A stretch of DNA of 64,000 nt, taken from contig CBDFGK010000003.1 of NCBI GenBank assembly GCA_965247075.1, forward strand, positions 1,240,001-1,304,000, written 5' to 3'. The DNA comes from CBDFGK01 sp965247075. GTDB lineage: Bacteria > Pseudomonadota > Gammaproteobacteria > Pseudomonadales > Halieaceae. The notes below the pieces were generated by a model. That model was not told where the DNA came from. It made no database searches and was given only the letters and a program-made list of their open reading frames with translations. Shown piece by piece: positions 49,735 to 58,599 of this stretch; position 1 is the stretch's first letter; every line of letters starts with the position of its first letter. The position numbers were made by a program, and so were the translations under genes.

Positions 49735-50556
49735 TTAAACTTCCACCGGTGTGTCTTCGAGATTGCCCCATTCTCCCCAGGAACCGTGATAGCCCTTTAT
49801 CGATGGGTAGCCAAGAATCTTCATGACCAGCCAGGTCAGGCTGGAGCGATGGTGACTCTGGCAGTGCGTGACAATATCCTTGTCGGCCGACAGGCCCAGC
49901 TCATTGAGGCGCTGCTGTAATTGTTGCAGGTCTACCAGGCGCGTGTCGTTATGGCGATCAATCAGTTCCAGCCAGTCGATATTGATGGCGCCGGGGATGT
50001 GTCCGGCCCGGACGGAACCGGAGCGCAGCCCCTGATATTCTTCTGCGGAACGGGCGTCCCACACCGCAAAGCCGGCATCACCGAGTCGCGGCAGGATGTC
50101 TTCCAACTCGGCGATAGCCTGCGGGTTCATGGTAAGCGTGTAATCACTGCCGGCAGATTCATTGCCAGCGCTTTCGGTTGCCAGGCCCGCGCCGCGCCAG
50201 GCATGAATGCCACCGTTGATGTAACTGTAGTGCGGGTGCCCAACCGCTTCCAGGGTCCACAACAGGCGTCCGGCCCAGCCGCCTCCCTCATCGTCGTAGG
50301 CAACCACATGGGTGTCGGGGGTCAGGCCCAGGTAGCTCAGCAGTTTCTGCAGCTGGGCCGGCTCGGGAATCTTGCCCGGCGCCGGCGGTGTGCCGCGCTG
50401 CAGGGCAGAGGGTGGCAAATGCAGGGCGCCGGCGATATGGCCGGCACGATAATTACCGGGGCTGCTTACATCTACCAGCAGTATGTTGTCCGTGCTCGAC
50501 CGCTGGCCGGCGAAGTCCTGTGGCTCGATCAACAGTGGCAGTGCGGGCGCTGACAT
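49735..50556 (-). CDS. Two-domain rhodanese-like sulfurtransferase
   Basis: 273 residues, two rhodanese modules (about 1-125 and 140-270). The second has the reactive Cys at about 232 in VTHCQSHHRSSL; the first lacks it, as in thiosulfate and mercaptopyruvate sulfurtransferases. It transfers sulfane sulfur to cyanide or protein thiols. The CQSHHRSS loop differs from the CG(S/T)GVT of SseA, and is the form I associate with homologues next to psd. It lies upstream of psd in the same operon. Confidence 0.88.
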   Translation of the reverse strand: MSAPALPLLIEPQDFAGQRSSTDNILLVDVSSPGNYRAGHIAGALHLPPSALQRGTPPAPGKIPEPAQLQKLLSYLGLTPDTHVVAYDDEGGGWAGRLLWTLEAVGHPHYSYINGGIHAWRGAGLATESAGNESAGSDYTLTMNPQAIAELEDILPRLGDAGFAVWDARSAEEYQGLRSGSVRAGHIPGAINIDWLELIDRHNDTRLVDLQQLQQRLNELGLSADKDIVTHCQSHHRSSLTWLVMKILGYPSIKGYHGSWGEWGNLEDTPVEV

Positions 50557-50618
50557 GTTGTGTACCTCGCATATTTTGGGGGCGTCAGTGTAGCCCAGAA
50601 AGATGTGGGGTAAGATGT

Positions 50619-50706
50619 GGGGTCAGAGTAAAACCGTCAATTCTGGCCATTTACTCTGATGCCAGTGTTGTGAAATGGCCAGAATTGACGGTTTTACTCT
50701 GACCCC
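50619..50706. repeat. Dispersed palindrome (GGGGTCAGAGT family), copy 2, 34-bp arms
   Basis: Positions 50619-50652 are perfectly complementary to 50673-50706, with a 20-base loop. The terminal GGGGTCAGAGTAAAA is shared with copy 1. The right arm supplies the last three codons and the stop of rsgA. Confidence 0.93.
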
Positions 50707-51707
50707 GGCCTGCGGCCGGCCACGATTTGGCGGTAGCTCTGCAAGCGGCGCTCACTGATCTCCCCGCGCTCAGCGGCGGCCAGTAGGGCGCAACCGGGTT
50801 CCTGCTCATGAATGCAGTCTCGAAACTTGCAGTGCCCCAGCAGTGGCTGAAACTCCTTGAATCCCTGCTTTACCTGTTGTCTATCCATGTGCCAGAGGCC
50901 GAACTCGCGAATGCCCGGCGAGTCGATTAAAGCACCGCCCGCAGGCAGGCGCAGCCACTGGGCGGTGGTGGTGGTGTGGGTGCCGGTGTGATGGGTGTCA
51001 GAGAGCGCACCCACTTTCAGGTTGGCGTCCGGCAACAGTGCATTGACCAGGGATGATTTCCCTACCCCGGATTGGCCGACAAAAACACTGGTGTGGCCCT
51101 GCAATATGTCCAGTAATTGCGCCAGGCCGTCTTCCTGCCGGCAGGATGCTGCCAATACCCGGTAACCGAGATCGGGATAGGGCGCCAGCAGCGCCTCTAT
51201 CGCCTCGCGATTCCCATCATCAATCAGGTCAGCTTTGTTGAGCAGTATTACCGGCGCAATGCCCACCGCTTCCGCCGCCACCAGATAGCGATCGATAAGG
51301 CTGGCGTGGGGGTGGGGCAATGGCGCGATCACCACCACGATCTGATCGATATTTGCCGCCACAGCTTTCAGTTTGCCGCTTGGGTCGGGGCGCAGTAACT
51401 CGCTGTCTCTTGCCTGCCTGGCCACTACCACGCCAACCGGGTCGCCGGCGCACCACACCACCCGGTCACCGGTCACCAGGTCGTCCAGGTTGGCGCGCAT
51501 ATGGCAACGACAGGTATCTCCGTCGGCTGCCACTTCTACCTGGCCACCATAGTGGGCAATTATCAGGCCTTCTCGCTCCGGGCCCAGGGCACCGCTGGTC
51601 AGCGCTTGCTGACTGACTTCATCGCGCTTTTCCGCGCGTTTGCGGCGCTCGTCCTGAATCCTGTTGATGCGCCGGGACTGTTGTCTGGTAAGTTTGCGTT
51701 TTCCCAT
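50694..51707 (-). CDS. rsgA: Ribosome small-subunit-dependent GTPase RsgA
   Basis: 337 residues from ATG 51707 (MGKRKLTRQQ), the family's usual start; a longer frame extends 16 codons. An OB-fold (about 60-120) is followed by a circularly permuted GTPase with NKAD (G4) before GQSGVGKSSL (G1) and a DSPG(I) G3, then a zinc site FRDCIHEQEPGC. It helps mature the 30S subunit. The C-terminal GSE is derived from a dispersed palindrome rather than the ancestral gene. Divergent from orn, as in many gammaproteobacteria. Confidence 0.95.
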   Translation of the reverse strand: MGKRKLTRQQSRRINRIQDERRKRAEKRDEVSQQALTSGALGPEREGLIIAHYGGQVEVAADGDTCRCHMRANLDDLVTGDRVVWCAGDPVGVVVARQARDSELLRPDPSGKLKAVAANIDQIVVVIAPLPHPHASLIDRYLVAAEAVGIAPVILLNKADLIDDGNREAIEALLAPYPDLGYRVLAASCRQEDGLAQLLDILQGHTSVFVGQSGVGKSSLVNALLPDANLKVGALSDTHHTGTHTTTTAQWLRLPAGGALIDSPGIREFGLWHMDRQQVKQGFKEFQPLLGHCKFRDCIHEQEPGCALLAAAERGEISERRLQSYRQIVAGRRPGSE

Positions 51708-51769
51708 GTGCGCATAGTAGCCGTGAATTGCTACACTCTGCCAATACTTCAGCAAAAGTTATCAGACAC

Positions 51770-52312
51770 ATGCTCAGCGAACAAAACCTCATTTGGGTCG
51801 ATCTTGAAATGACCGGCCTGGATCCAGATAACGATGTCGTTATAGAAATAGCGACAATTGTGACCGACAGCAACCTCAATACACTGGCGGAGGGTCCGGT
51901 AATTGCCATCCACCAGAGCGATGCGCGACTCAATGGCATGGATGAGTGGAATACCTCACATCACAATAGTTCTGACCTGGTAAAACGGGTACGGCAGAGC
52001 GAAGACAGCGAGCTCAGCGCCAGCCGCGACACCATCAGGTTTTTGCAGCAGTATGTGCCGAGCGGGGCATCGCCCATGTGTGGCAACAGCATCTGCCAGG
52101 ACCGGCGTTTTATGGCCAGGCACATGCCGGAGCTGGAGCAGTTCTTCCACTATCGCAACCTGGATGTCAGCACCATCAAGATTCTGATGCAGCGCTGGCG
52201 CCCGGAGCTGGAAGCGGGCTTCAGCAAAACCGGCGCGCACCTGGCGCTGGACGATATTCGCGAGTCGATCAAAGAGCTGCGCTACTACCGCGAGTGTTTT
52301 ATCAGGGCCTAA
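51770..52312 (+). CDS. orn: Oligoribonuclease
   Basis: 180 residues from ATG 51770. DEDDh exonuclease: WVDLEMTGLD (first Asp and Glu, about 8-17), CGNSICQDRRFM (third region with Asp), and AHLALDDIRESI with His and Asp (about 155-165). It degrades two- to five-nucleotide RNAs, including pGpG from c-di-GMP turnover. The length is standard. The spacing to the dispersed repeat beyond its stop is two bases. Confidence 0.96.
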   Translation: MLSEQNLIWVDLEMTGLDPDNDVVIEIATIVTDSNLNTLAEGPVIAIHQSDARLNGMDEWNTSHHNSSDLVKRVRQSEDSELSASRDTIRFLQQYVPSGASPMCGNSICQDRRFMARHMPELEQFFHYRNLDVSTIKILMQRWRPELEAGFSKTGAHLALDDIRESIKELRYYRECFIRA

Positions 52313-52313
52313 G

Positions 52314-52378
52314 TAAAAAGGGGACAGATTTATTTGGCTCCGCACGCCACTCAGGGTCAGAGTCTGGACTCTGACCCC
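52314..52378. repeat. Composite repeat: GGGGACAGATTTATTT unit and GGGTCAGAGTC palindrome
   Basis: AAAAAGGGGACAGATTTATTT (52316-52335, quoted loosely) resembles another common REP-type tip. GGGTCAGAGTC-TG-GACTCTGACCC (52354-52377) is a perfect palindrome of the same core as copies 1 and 2. It gives queG its last seven codons and stop. Confidence 0.75.
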
Positions 52379-53433
52379 TCATCTTCGTGACGGCCCAGCG
52401 CCCACTGCACATGTTCGCGCACCAGTTCGGACGGATAATCCACTCGCGAACGCAGGGCGCTGATCACATCTTCGGTAGCGGGCGCATTGCCCAGAGCGAT
52501 AGCAAGGTTGCGCAGCCAGCGCTCATAGCCGATGCGCCGTATCGCCGAACCCTCGGTTTTTGCCAGCCAGTTCGCTTCATCCCACAGGAACAAATCGACC
52601 AGTTCGGCATCTTGTAGCTGGTGGCGCGGACTAAAATCCTGCTCTGTGGTGGCCTCGGCAAATTTGTTCCAGGGGCAAACCAGCTGACAATCATCACAGC
52701 CGAAGATGCGGTTGCCCATCAGTGGTCGCAGTTCTTCATCGATACTACCGGCATGTTCTATGGTCAGGTAGGAGATGCAGCGACGCGCATCCAGTTGCGA
52801 TGGACCGACAAAGGCATTGGTGGGACACGTATCCAGACAGGCGGTACAGGTACCACAGTGTTTGTCTGTTTGCGGGGCATCGGCGGGCAGTGGCAGGTCG
52901 GTGTAAATCTCTCCAAGGAAGAACCAGGAGCCGGCCCGGGGGTTGATCAACATGGTGTTCTTGGCAATCCAGCCCAGTCCGGCCCGCTCGGCAATGGCCC
53001 GTTCCAGCACCGGAGCGCTGTCGACAAAGGCGCGGTGACTGCCGCCGCATTCAGCCTCAATGCGCTGGGCCAACTGGGCCAGGCGTTTACGAATCAGCTT
53101 GTGATAATCGCGCCCCAGCGTGTAGCGGGAAATATAGGCCTTGCGCGGGTTCTCCAGCACCTGCAGTGGCTGGGTGTCGTCGCTGAGGTAATCCATGCGC
53201 AGGGACAATACCCGCAGTGTGCCGGGGATGAGTTGTTCGGGGTGGCTGCGGCGCGTGCCGTGTTTGGCCATATATTCCATATCACCGTGATAGCCGGCCG
53301 CCAGCCATCGATCCAGGTACCGGGGATGCTCGCCCAGGTCGATGTCGCAGATACCCACTTGCGCAAACCCCAGCTCGGCGGCCCAGTCCCTTATGTGATC
53401 GGCGAGTTGGCTGTATTGCTGCTCCATAGACAT
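52357..53433 (-). CDS. queG: Epoxyqueuosine reductase QueG
   Basis: 358 residues. It performs the last step of queuosine formation in tRNA using cobalamin and two [4Fe-4S] clusters. The cluster ligands are visible in CGTCTACLDTCPTNAF and CDDCQLVCPWN (about 195-260), with a HEAT-like repeat at the C-terminus. The tail EGSESRL is encoded by the invading palindrome. An internal Met (MEQQYS) two codons in is an equal start. It is divergent from the nnr-led operon. Confidence 0.95.
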   Translation of the reverse strand: MSMEQQYSQLADHIRDWAAELGFAQVGICDIDLGEHPRYLDRWLAAGYHGDMEYMAKHGTRRSHPEQLIPGTLRVLSLRMDYLSDDTQPLQVLENPRKAYISRYTLGRDYHKLIRKRLAQLAQRIEAECGGSHRAFVDSAPVLERAIAERAGLGWIAKNTMLINPRAGSWFFLGEIYTDLPLPADAPQTDKHCGTCTACLDTCPTNAFVGPSQLDARRCISYLTIEHAGSIDEELRPLMGNRIFGCDDCQLVCPWNKFAEATTEQDFSPRHQLQDAELVDLFLWDEANWLAKTEGSAIRRIGYERWLRNLAIALGNAPATEDVISALRSRVDYPSELVREHVQWALGRHEDEGSESRL

Positions 53434-53479
53434 TGGTATACCTTGACGTTTTCAGCTTTCACCCCTGCAGGAGAGATGA

Positions 53480-54988
53480 TTGGACGCGCAACCGCTCTAC
53501 ACCGCCGCCCAGACTCGCGAACTCGATCGCATTGCTATCGAAGAACTGGGTATACCCGGTATTCGGCTGATGTCACGAGCCGGTCGAGCTGTTTTTGACC
53601 TGTTGTCAGAGTTGTGGCCCGAGCCTGCTTGCCTGCATGTTTTTTGTGGCACCGGCAATAACGGTGGCGATGGCTATATTCTAGCATCCCTGGCGCGGGC
53701 ACAACGCATACCGGTCACGGTGCATCAGCTGGGCGATGCGAACAAGATTGGCGGTGATGCGTTGACGGCTCGTAACAAGGCCCTGGCTGAAGGTGTTGAA
53801 GTGCGCCCCTTCGAGGACGCAGTCGAGCTGATTGACGGCGTGGTAGTGGATGCCTTGCTCGGTACCGGTTTGAGTGGTGCTGTGCGAGGACCGAGCCGCG
53901 CTGCCATAGCGGCGATCAATGCCAGCGGTCTGCCGGTATTGGCCATCGATATCCCCTCCGGCCTGTGCAGCGATACCGGCCGGGTCCTGGGTTGCGCGGT
54001 GATTGCCGATTGCACCATTACCTTTATAGGTCTCAAGCGCGGTTTGCTCACCGGTGAGGCACCGAGCTATGTGGGTGGCTTGAGCTATACGGATCTGGCC
54101 GTGCCGATGCAGGCCTATGAAGGTGTTGCTGCGGATTGTTTTTACCTGCAACTGGAACAGCAGTTATCGCTGCTGCCGGCGCGATTGCCGCATGCCCACA
54201 AGGGTATGTTTGGACACGTGCTGATTGTGGGTGGCGACGAGGGTATGGCGGGCGCCGCGCTGATGGCCGCCGAAGCGGCGGCGCGCTGTGGTGCCGGTTT
54301 GGTATCGGCGGCAACCCGACCCGACCATGTTGCCGCCTTTGTCACTCGCCGCCCGGAAATCATGGCGCGGGGCGTTAGCGGTGGCAACGAATTACTGCCG
54401 CTGCTGGACAAACCCACGGTTATAGCCGTGGGCCCAGGCCTGGGCACATCGCCCTGGTCGCAACAGTTACTGCAGCGGGTGACCGACACAGACCTGCCGC
54501 TGGTGATGGACGCCGATGCACTTAATTTGTTGGGCGCAGGGGATATCGTGCCGGCGCGCCAACGCGCCAACTGGATACTCACTCCCCATCCGGGCGAAGC
54601 GGCCCGCTTGCTACAAGTTGCCGGCGCCGACATCCAGGCCGACCGGTTTGCCGCGGTGCAGGCTCTGCAGCAGCGTTACGGGGGTGTGGTTGTCCTGAAA
54701 GGCGCCGGTACCCTGGTGTGTGGTGGGGCAGAGGTTTTTCTGAGTCCCTACGGCAACCCCGGTATGGCCAGTGGCGGTATGGGCGATGTGCTCAGTGGGG
54801 TGCTGGCCGCCCTGTTGGCACAGGGCTTGTCGCCGCTGCAAGCCGCTTGCCTGGGCGTGTGCCTGCATGGCCACGCCGCCGAACTGGCCGGTGCCGATGG
54901 CGCGGTGGGCATGTTGGCCACCGACCTGATGCCGCCTTTGCGATCATTACTGGGGGACTGGGATGACCGGCACACTTCGGCAGTTTAG
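53480..54988 (+). CDS. nnr: Bifunctional NAD(P)H-hydrate repair enzyme
   Basis: 502 residues from a TTG preceded by CAGGAGAG. The N-terminal YjeF epimerase domain (about 1-215) has CGTGNNGGDGYILA. The C-terminal ADP-dependent dehydratase (about 230-500) has GHVLIVGGDEGMAGA, DADALNLL, LTPHPGEAARLL and GSGGMGDVLSG-like (here ASGGMGDVLSGVL). It repairs damaged NADH and NADPH hydrates. It overlaps tsaE by 26 bases and begins the conserved tsaE-amiB-mutL-miaA-hfq run. Confidence 0.95.
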   Translation: MDAQPLYTAAQTRELDRIAIEELGIPGIRLMSRAGRAVFDLLSELWPEPACLHVFCGTGNNGGDGYILASLARAQRIPVTVHQLGDANKIGGDALTARNKALAEGVEVRPFEDAVELIDGVVVDALLGTGLSGAVRGPSRAAIAAINASGLPVLAIDIPSGLCSDTGRVLGCAVIADCTITFIGLKRGLLTGEAPSYVGGLSYTDLAVPMQAYEGVAADCFYLQLEQQLSLLPARLPHAHKGMFGHVLIVGGDEGMAGAALMAAEAAARCGAGLVSAATRPDHVAAFVTRRPEIMARGVSGGNELLPLLDKPTVIAVGPGLGTSPWSQQLLQRVTDTDLPLVMDADALNLLGAGDIVPARQRANWILTPHPGEAARLLQVAGADIQADRFAAVQALQQRYGGVVVLKGAGTLVCGGAEVFLSPYGNPGMASGGMGDVLSGVLAALLAQGLSPLQAACLGVCLHGHAAELAGADGAVGMLATDLMPPLRSLLGDWDDRHTSAV

Positions 54989-55448
54989 CGCCGCTGACGA
55001 AACCGCGATGCTACGGCTGGGTGCCAGGCTGTGCCGGGCGCTGGCGCCGGGCACGGTGGTCTTTCTGGAGGGCGAGTTGGGCATGGGCAAGACCACGCTG
55101 GCGCGGGGTATTGTGCAATCCCTGGGACACACAGGTGCGGTCAAAAGCCCCACGTATACACTGGTGGAGCCCTATGAATTGGCGGCGCTGACACTCTATC
55201 ATTTTGACCTGTACCGGCTGGGCGACCCCGAAGAACTCGAATTCATGGGGATTCGCGATTATTTTGGTCCGTGTAGTATTGCGCTGGTCGAGTGGTCACA
55301 GCGGGGTAAAGGGGTTTTGCCCCCACCGGATTTAGTGGTTACGATACAGCCACAGGGCACTGGCAGAACCTTGGCTTTTGAAGCGCATAGCAAACGGGGT
55401 GTAGAATGCCTCAAGTGTTTGTCAGAAGAACCTGGGATAACGACATAG
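54963..55448 (+). CDS. tsaE: tRNA threonylcarbamoyladenosine biosynthesis ATPase TsaE
   Basis: 161 residues with Walker A GELGMGKTTLARG (about 34-46), SPTYTLVEPYE (about 60) and HFDLYRLGDPEELE; the closing VEWSQRG is typical. TsaE drives the TsaD/TsaB complex that makes t6A37 in ANN-decoding tRNAs. It lies in the expected place between nnr and amiB. The start overlaps nnr. Confidence 0.95.
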   Translation: MTGTLRQFSAADETAMLRLGARLCRALAPGTVVFLEGELGMGKTTLARGIVQSLGHTGAVKSPTYTLVEPYELAALTLYHFDLYRLGDPEELEFMGIRDYFGPCSIALVEWSQRGKGVLPPPDLVVTIQPQGTGRTLAFEAHSKRGVECLKCLSEEPGITT

Positions 55449-55459
55449 TCTGGAGTGTG

Positions 55460-56779
55460 ATGAAGGGCAGGTGGCTGCGCCTACTGGGCTTGTGTGTACT
55501 GGTCAGTACGGCACCGTTAGCGATGGGACTGGAGGTGCGCGAAGTGCGTCTCTGGCGAGCTCCCGACCATACTCGAATCGTATTTGACCTCACTGGTCCG
55601 GCCAGTCACAAGCTGACCCGGCTGGAAAACCCTCACCGCATTGTGATCGATATCCCCGCCACTAATCTAAAGGCCAGGCTGGCAGACGTGCAACTGGACA
55701 AAACCCCGATCAAGCGTATTCGCAGTGGCATACGCGCCGGCGACGACCTGCGCATTGTGTTTGATATGCACAGCGCCGTGCGGCCGCGCAGTTTTGTACT
55801 CAAGGCCAACGACCAGCGCGGTGATCGCCTGGTGCTAGACCTGTACGATGAGGGGGCCAAAACCGTGGCGGCTACGCCCAGTGTCAAGAAAAGCGTGGCC
55901 GGCTCCGCCAGGCGCGACATAGTAATTGCCATTGATGCCGGGCATGGCGGGGAGGATCCCGGTGCCAGTGGACCCGGCGGTTTACGGGAGAAAAATGTGG
56001 TGCTGGCCATTGCCAGGGACGTCTATAAGCTGTTCAAAAAGGAACGCGGCTTCAAACCCGAACTGGTGCGCAGCGGCGACTATTATGTGGGTCTGAAAAA
56101 GCGCCGCGATATCGCCCACAAGATGCAGGCAGACCTGTTTGTATCCATACATGCCGATGCCTTCAAGAGCCCCAAGGCCAAGGGCACCTCGGTGTATGCC
56201 CTGTCCCAGCGTGGCGCCTCAAGCACCTTTGCCAAATATCTCGCCAAACGTGAAAACTCAGCCGACCTGGTCGGTGGTGTCAGCCTCAATGACAAGGACG
56301 ATCTACTGGCCCAGGTGTTGTACGATATGTCCATGAGTCACACCCTCGATGCCAGTTTGGGTATGGGCAAACTGGTGTTGGCAGAAATGGATGATATTTC
56401 CAGGTTGCACCGGCAACGGGTAGAGCAAGCCAGCTTCGCGGTACTTAAATCTCCTGACATTCCCTCTATCCTGGTGGAGACCGGTTTCATCTCCAACCCG
56501 CAGGAGGCCAGTCAGCTGCGCACACGTGCCTACCAACAAAAAATGGCCAGGGCGATATACGGTGGCGTGCAATCCTGGTTTGTTGAAAACCCGCCCTCCG
56601 ACACCCTGTTGGCCTGGCAGAAACAGGCGGGCCGCCGCGAATACGTCATCGCCCACGGTGACACACTGTCGGAGATTGCAGTCAGGTTCAATGTCAGTCT
56701 GTCGTCCCTGCGCACGCATAACGCCCTGTCCAGCACCAGCATACGCATCGGCCAGAAACTGATTATTCCCGCTTCCTGA
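55460..56779 (+). CDS. amiB: N-acetylmuramoyl-L-alanine amidase AmiB-type
   Basis: 439 residues from ATG 55460; a start 18 codons upstream would push the signal peptide inside. Signal peptide (about 1-25), then an AMIN domain (about 28-130) that directs it to the septum, and an amidase_3 domain with zinc ligands in IDAGHGGEDPGA, the Glu of GLREKNV and SIHADAF, ending VETGFISN. A LysM domain closes the protein (YVIAHGDTLSEIAVRFNV). It splits septal peptidoglycan in daughter-cell separation. The stop overlaps the mutL ATG. Confidence 0.95.
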   Translation: MKGRWLRLLGLCVLVSTAPLAMGLEVREVRLWRAPDHTRIVFDLTGPASHKLTRLENPHRIVIDIPATNLKARLADVQLDKTPIKRIRSGIRAGDDLRIVFDMHSAVRPRSFVLKANDQRGDRLVLDLYDEGAKTVAATPSVKKSVAGSARRDIVIAIDAGHGGEDPGASGPGGLREKNVVLAIARDVYKLFKKERGFKPELVRSGDYYVGLKKRRDIAHKMQADLFVSIHADAFKSPKAKGTSVYALSQRGASSTFAKYLAKRENSADLVGGVSLNDKDDLLAQVLYDMSMSHTLDASLGMGKLVLAEMDDISRLHRQRVEQASFAVLKSPDIPSILVETGFISNPQEASQLRTRAYQQKMARAIYGGVQSWFVENPPSDTLLAWQKQAGRREYVIAHGDTLSEIAVRFNVSLSSLRTHNALSSTSIRIGQKLIIPAS

Positions 56780-58599
56780 TGTCACAAATTCATGTATTAA
56801 GCCCGCGTCTGACCAACCAGATTGCCGCCGGTGAAGTGGTCGAACGACCCGCGTCGGTCATCAAGGAATTGCTGGAGAATGCCCTCGATGCGGGCGCCCA
56901 GCGTATCGAGGTGGATGTAGAAGCCGGCGGCGTCAAGTTGATGCGGGTGCGCGACAATGGCCAGGGTATGGATGCAGACGACCTGCCACTGTCACTGAGT
57001 CGCCACGCCACCAGCAAGATCAGCTCCCTGCAAGACCTGGAGAACGTTGCCAGTCTTGGTTTTCGCGGTGAGGCTCTGGCCAGTATCAGCTCGGTGTCGC
57101 GACTGGAAATTACCTCCAATACCAGGGATGACGGTAGCGCCGGTTTGCGGGCCGAGTGCGAAGGTTCTGCCATGGTTGTCAAACTGAAGCCAGCCCCGCA
57201 CCCACGCGGCACCACGGTGGAGGTTCGCGACCTGTTTTTTAATACCCCGGCCCGCCGCAAATTTATGCGCACCGAGAAAACCGAGATCAATCACCTGGAG
57301 CAAGTGCTCAAGCGCCAGGCCCTGGCGCGCTTTGATGTGGCGTTTACTCTGCGCCACAACCAGCGTGCGGTACACCAGTTGGCGGCCTGCAGTACAGAGC
57401 TGGACCGCGAACGCCGCGTGGCTGCCGTGTGTGGCCCGGCGTTTATTGAACAGGCCCTGTACATTGAAACCGACATTGGCGAACTAAAGTTGTGGGGTTG
57501 GGTTGGCTTGCCCACCTTTTCTCGCAGCCAGGCCGACCTGCAGTATTTTTATGTTAACGGTCGCGTCATCAAAGACCGGTTGGTTAGCCATGCGGTCAAA
57601 CAGGCCTATCGCGATGTGCTGTATCACGGCAGACACCCGGCTTTTGTGCTGTTCCTGGAACTGGACCCCGCGCTGGTGGATGTGAATGTACACCCCGCCA
57701 AGCACGAGGTGCGCTTTCGCGATGGCCGCAATGTGCACAACTTTATCTTTCGCAGCCTGCACAAGCTGTTGGCCGATGTGCGCCCGGCGGACCAGGTGGC
57801 AGGCGCGTTGGAAGTGTCGGCAGCGCCCGCCGACCTGGCTGCCAACCAGGAATCGCTGGGCTGGGGCCGGCCCGACAGCCCGGTTGGCTGGTCCCCGAGC
57901 GGGTCTGGCGCCAGGCCGCCCAGCGGAGGACAGGTGAGTGAACAACTGCGCAGTTATCAGCAATTGTATGCGGGCAGTAGCGCTACCCCCCTGGCGGATA
58001 CCGCCGACGAGGAAGTTCCGCCGCTGGGTTATGCGCTGGCCCAGTTACACGGTGTTTTTATTCTGTCGCAGAACCGTGATGGGCTGGTGCTGGTTGATAT
58101 GCACGCCGCTCACGAGCGCATCACCTATGAGCGCATGAAAGTTTCCCACACCGGCGAGGGTATTCGCAGTCAGCCCCTGCTGGTGCCGCAGACGGTGGCG
58201 GTGAGTGCCCGCGAGGCCGATTGTGCCCAGGACCACAGCGAGGTATTCGCTCAGCTGGGTATGGGGGTGGAGCGCAGCGGCGAAGAATCGCTGGTGTTGC
58301 GCGCGGTGCCGGTGGCTTTGCGCGATGCGGATGTCGAGCAATTGCTGCGCGACGTGTTGTCCGATCTGCTGACCCACGGCAGCTCGGATCGCATAGAGGC
58401 GCATATGGACGAGCTGTTATCTACCATGGCCTGCCACGGTTCGGTGCGCGCTAACCGACGCCTCACCATACCTGAAATGAATGCCCTGTTGCGTGATATG
58501 GAAGCAACCGAGCGCAGCGGCCAGTGCAATCACGGCCGGCCCACCTGGACCCAGTTATCTATGGACGAGCTGGACAAGCTGTTTATGAGAGGCCGTTGA
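56779..58599 (+). CDS. mutL: DNA mismatch repair protein MutL
   Basis: 606 residues. The GHKL ATPase contains KELLENALDAGA (about 31-42), RDNGQGM (about 58), RHATSKI and FRGEALASI (about 95-103). A proline/glycine-rich linker (about 345-400) leads to the C-terminal dimer domain. The QAEEFxE-type endonuclease motif (DQHAxxER region is DMHAAHERITYE here) appears to lack the metal-binding DQHA(X)2E(X)4E. That is as in E. coli, where MutH makes the cut. Coupled to amiB and miaA by TGATG overlaps. Confidence 0.95.
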   Translation: MSQIHVLSPRLTNQIAAGEVVERPASVIKELLENALDAGAQRIEVDVEAGGVKLMRVRDNGQGMDADDLPLSLSRHATSKISSLQDLENVASLGFRGEALASISSVSRLEITSNTRDDGSAGLRAECEGSAMVVKLKPAPHPRGTTVEVRDLFFNTPARRKFMRTEKTEINHLEQVLKRQALARFDVAFTLRHNQRAVHQLAACSTELDRERRVAAVCGPAFIEQALYIETDIGELKLWGWVGLPTFSRSQADLQYFYVNGRVIKDRLVSHAVKQAYRDVLYHGRHPAFVLFLELDPALVDVNVHPAKHEVRFRDGRNVHNFIFRSLHKLLADVRPADQVAGALEVSAAPADLAANQESLGWGRPDSPVGWSPSGSGARPPSGGQVSEQLRSYQQLYAGSSATPLADTADEEVPPLGYALAQLHGVFILSQNRDGLVLVDMHAAHERITYERMKVSHTGEGIRSQPLLVPQTVAVSAREADCAQDHSEVFAQLGMGVERSGEESLVLRAVPVALRDADVEQLLRDVLSDLLTHGSSDRIEAHMDELLSTMACHGSVRANRRLTIPEMNALLRDMEATERSGQCNHGRPTWTQLSMDELDKLFMRGR

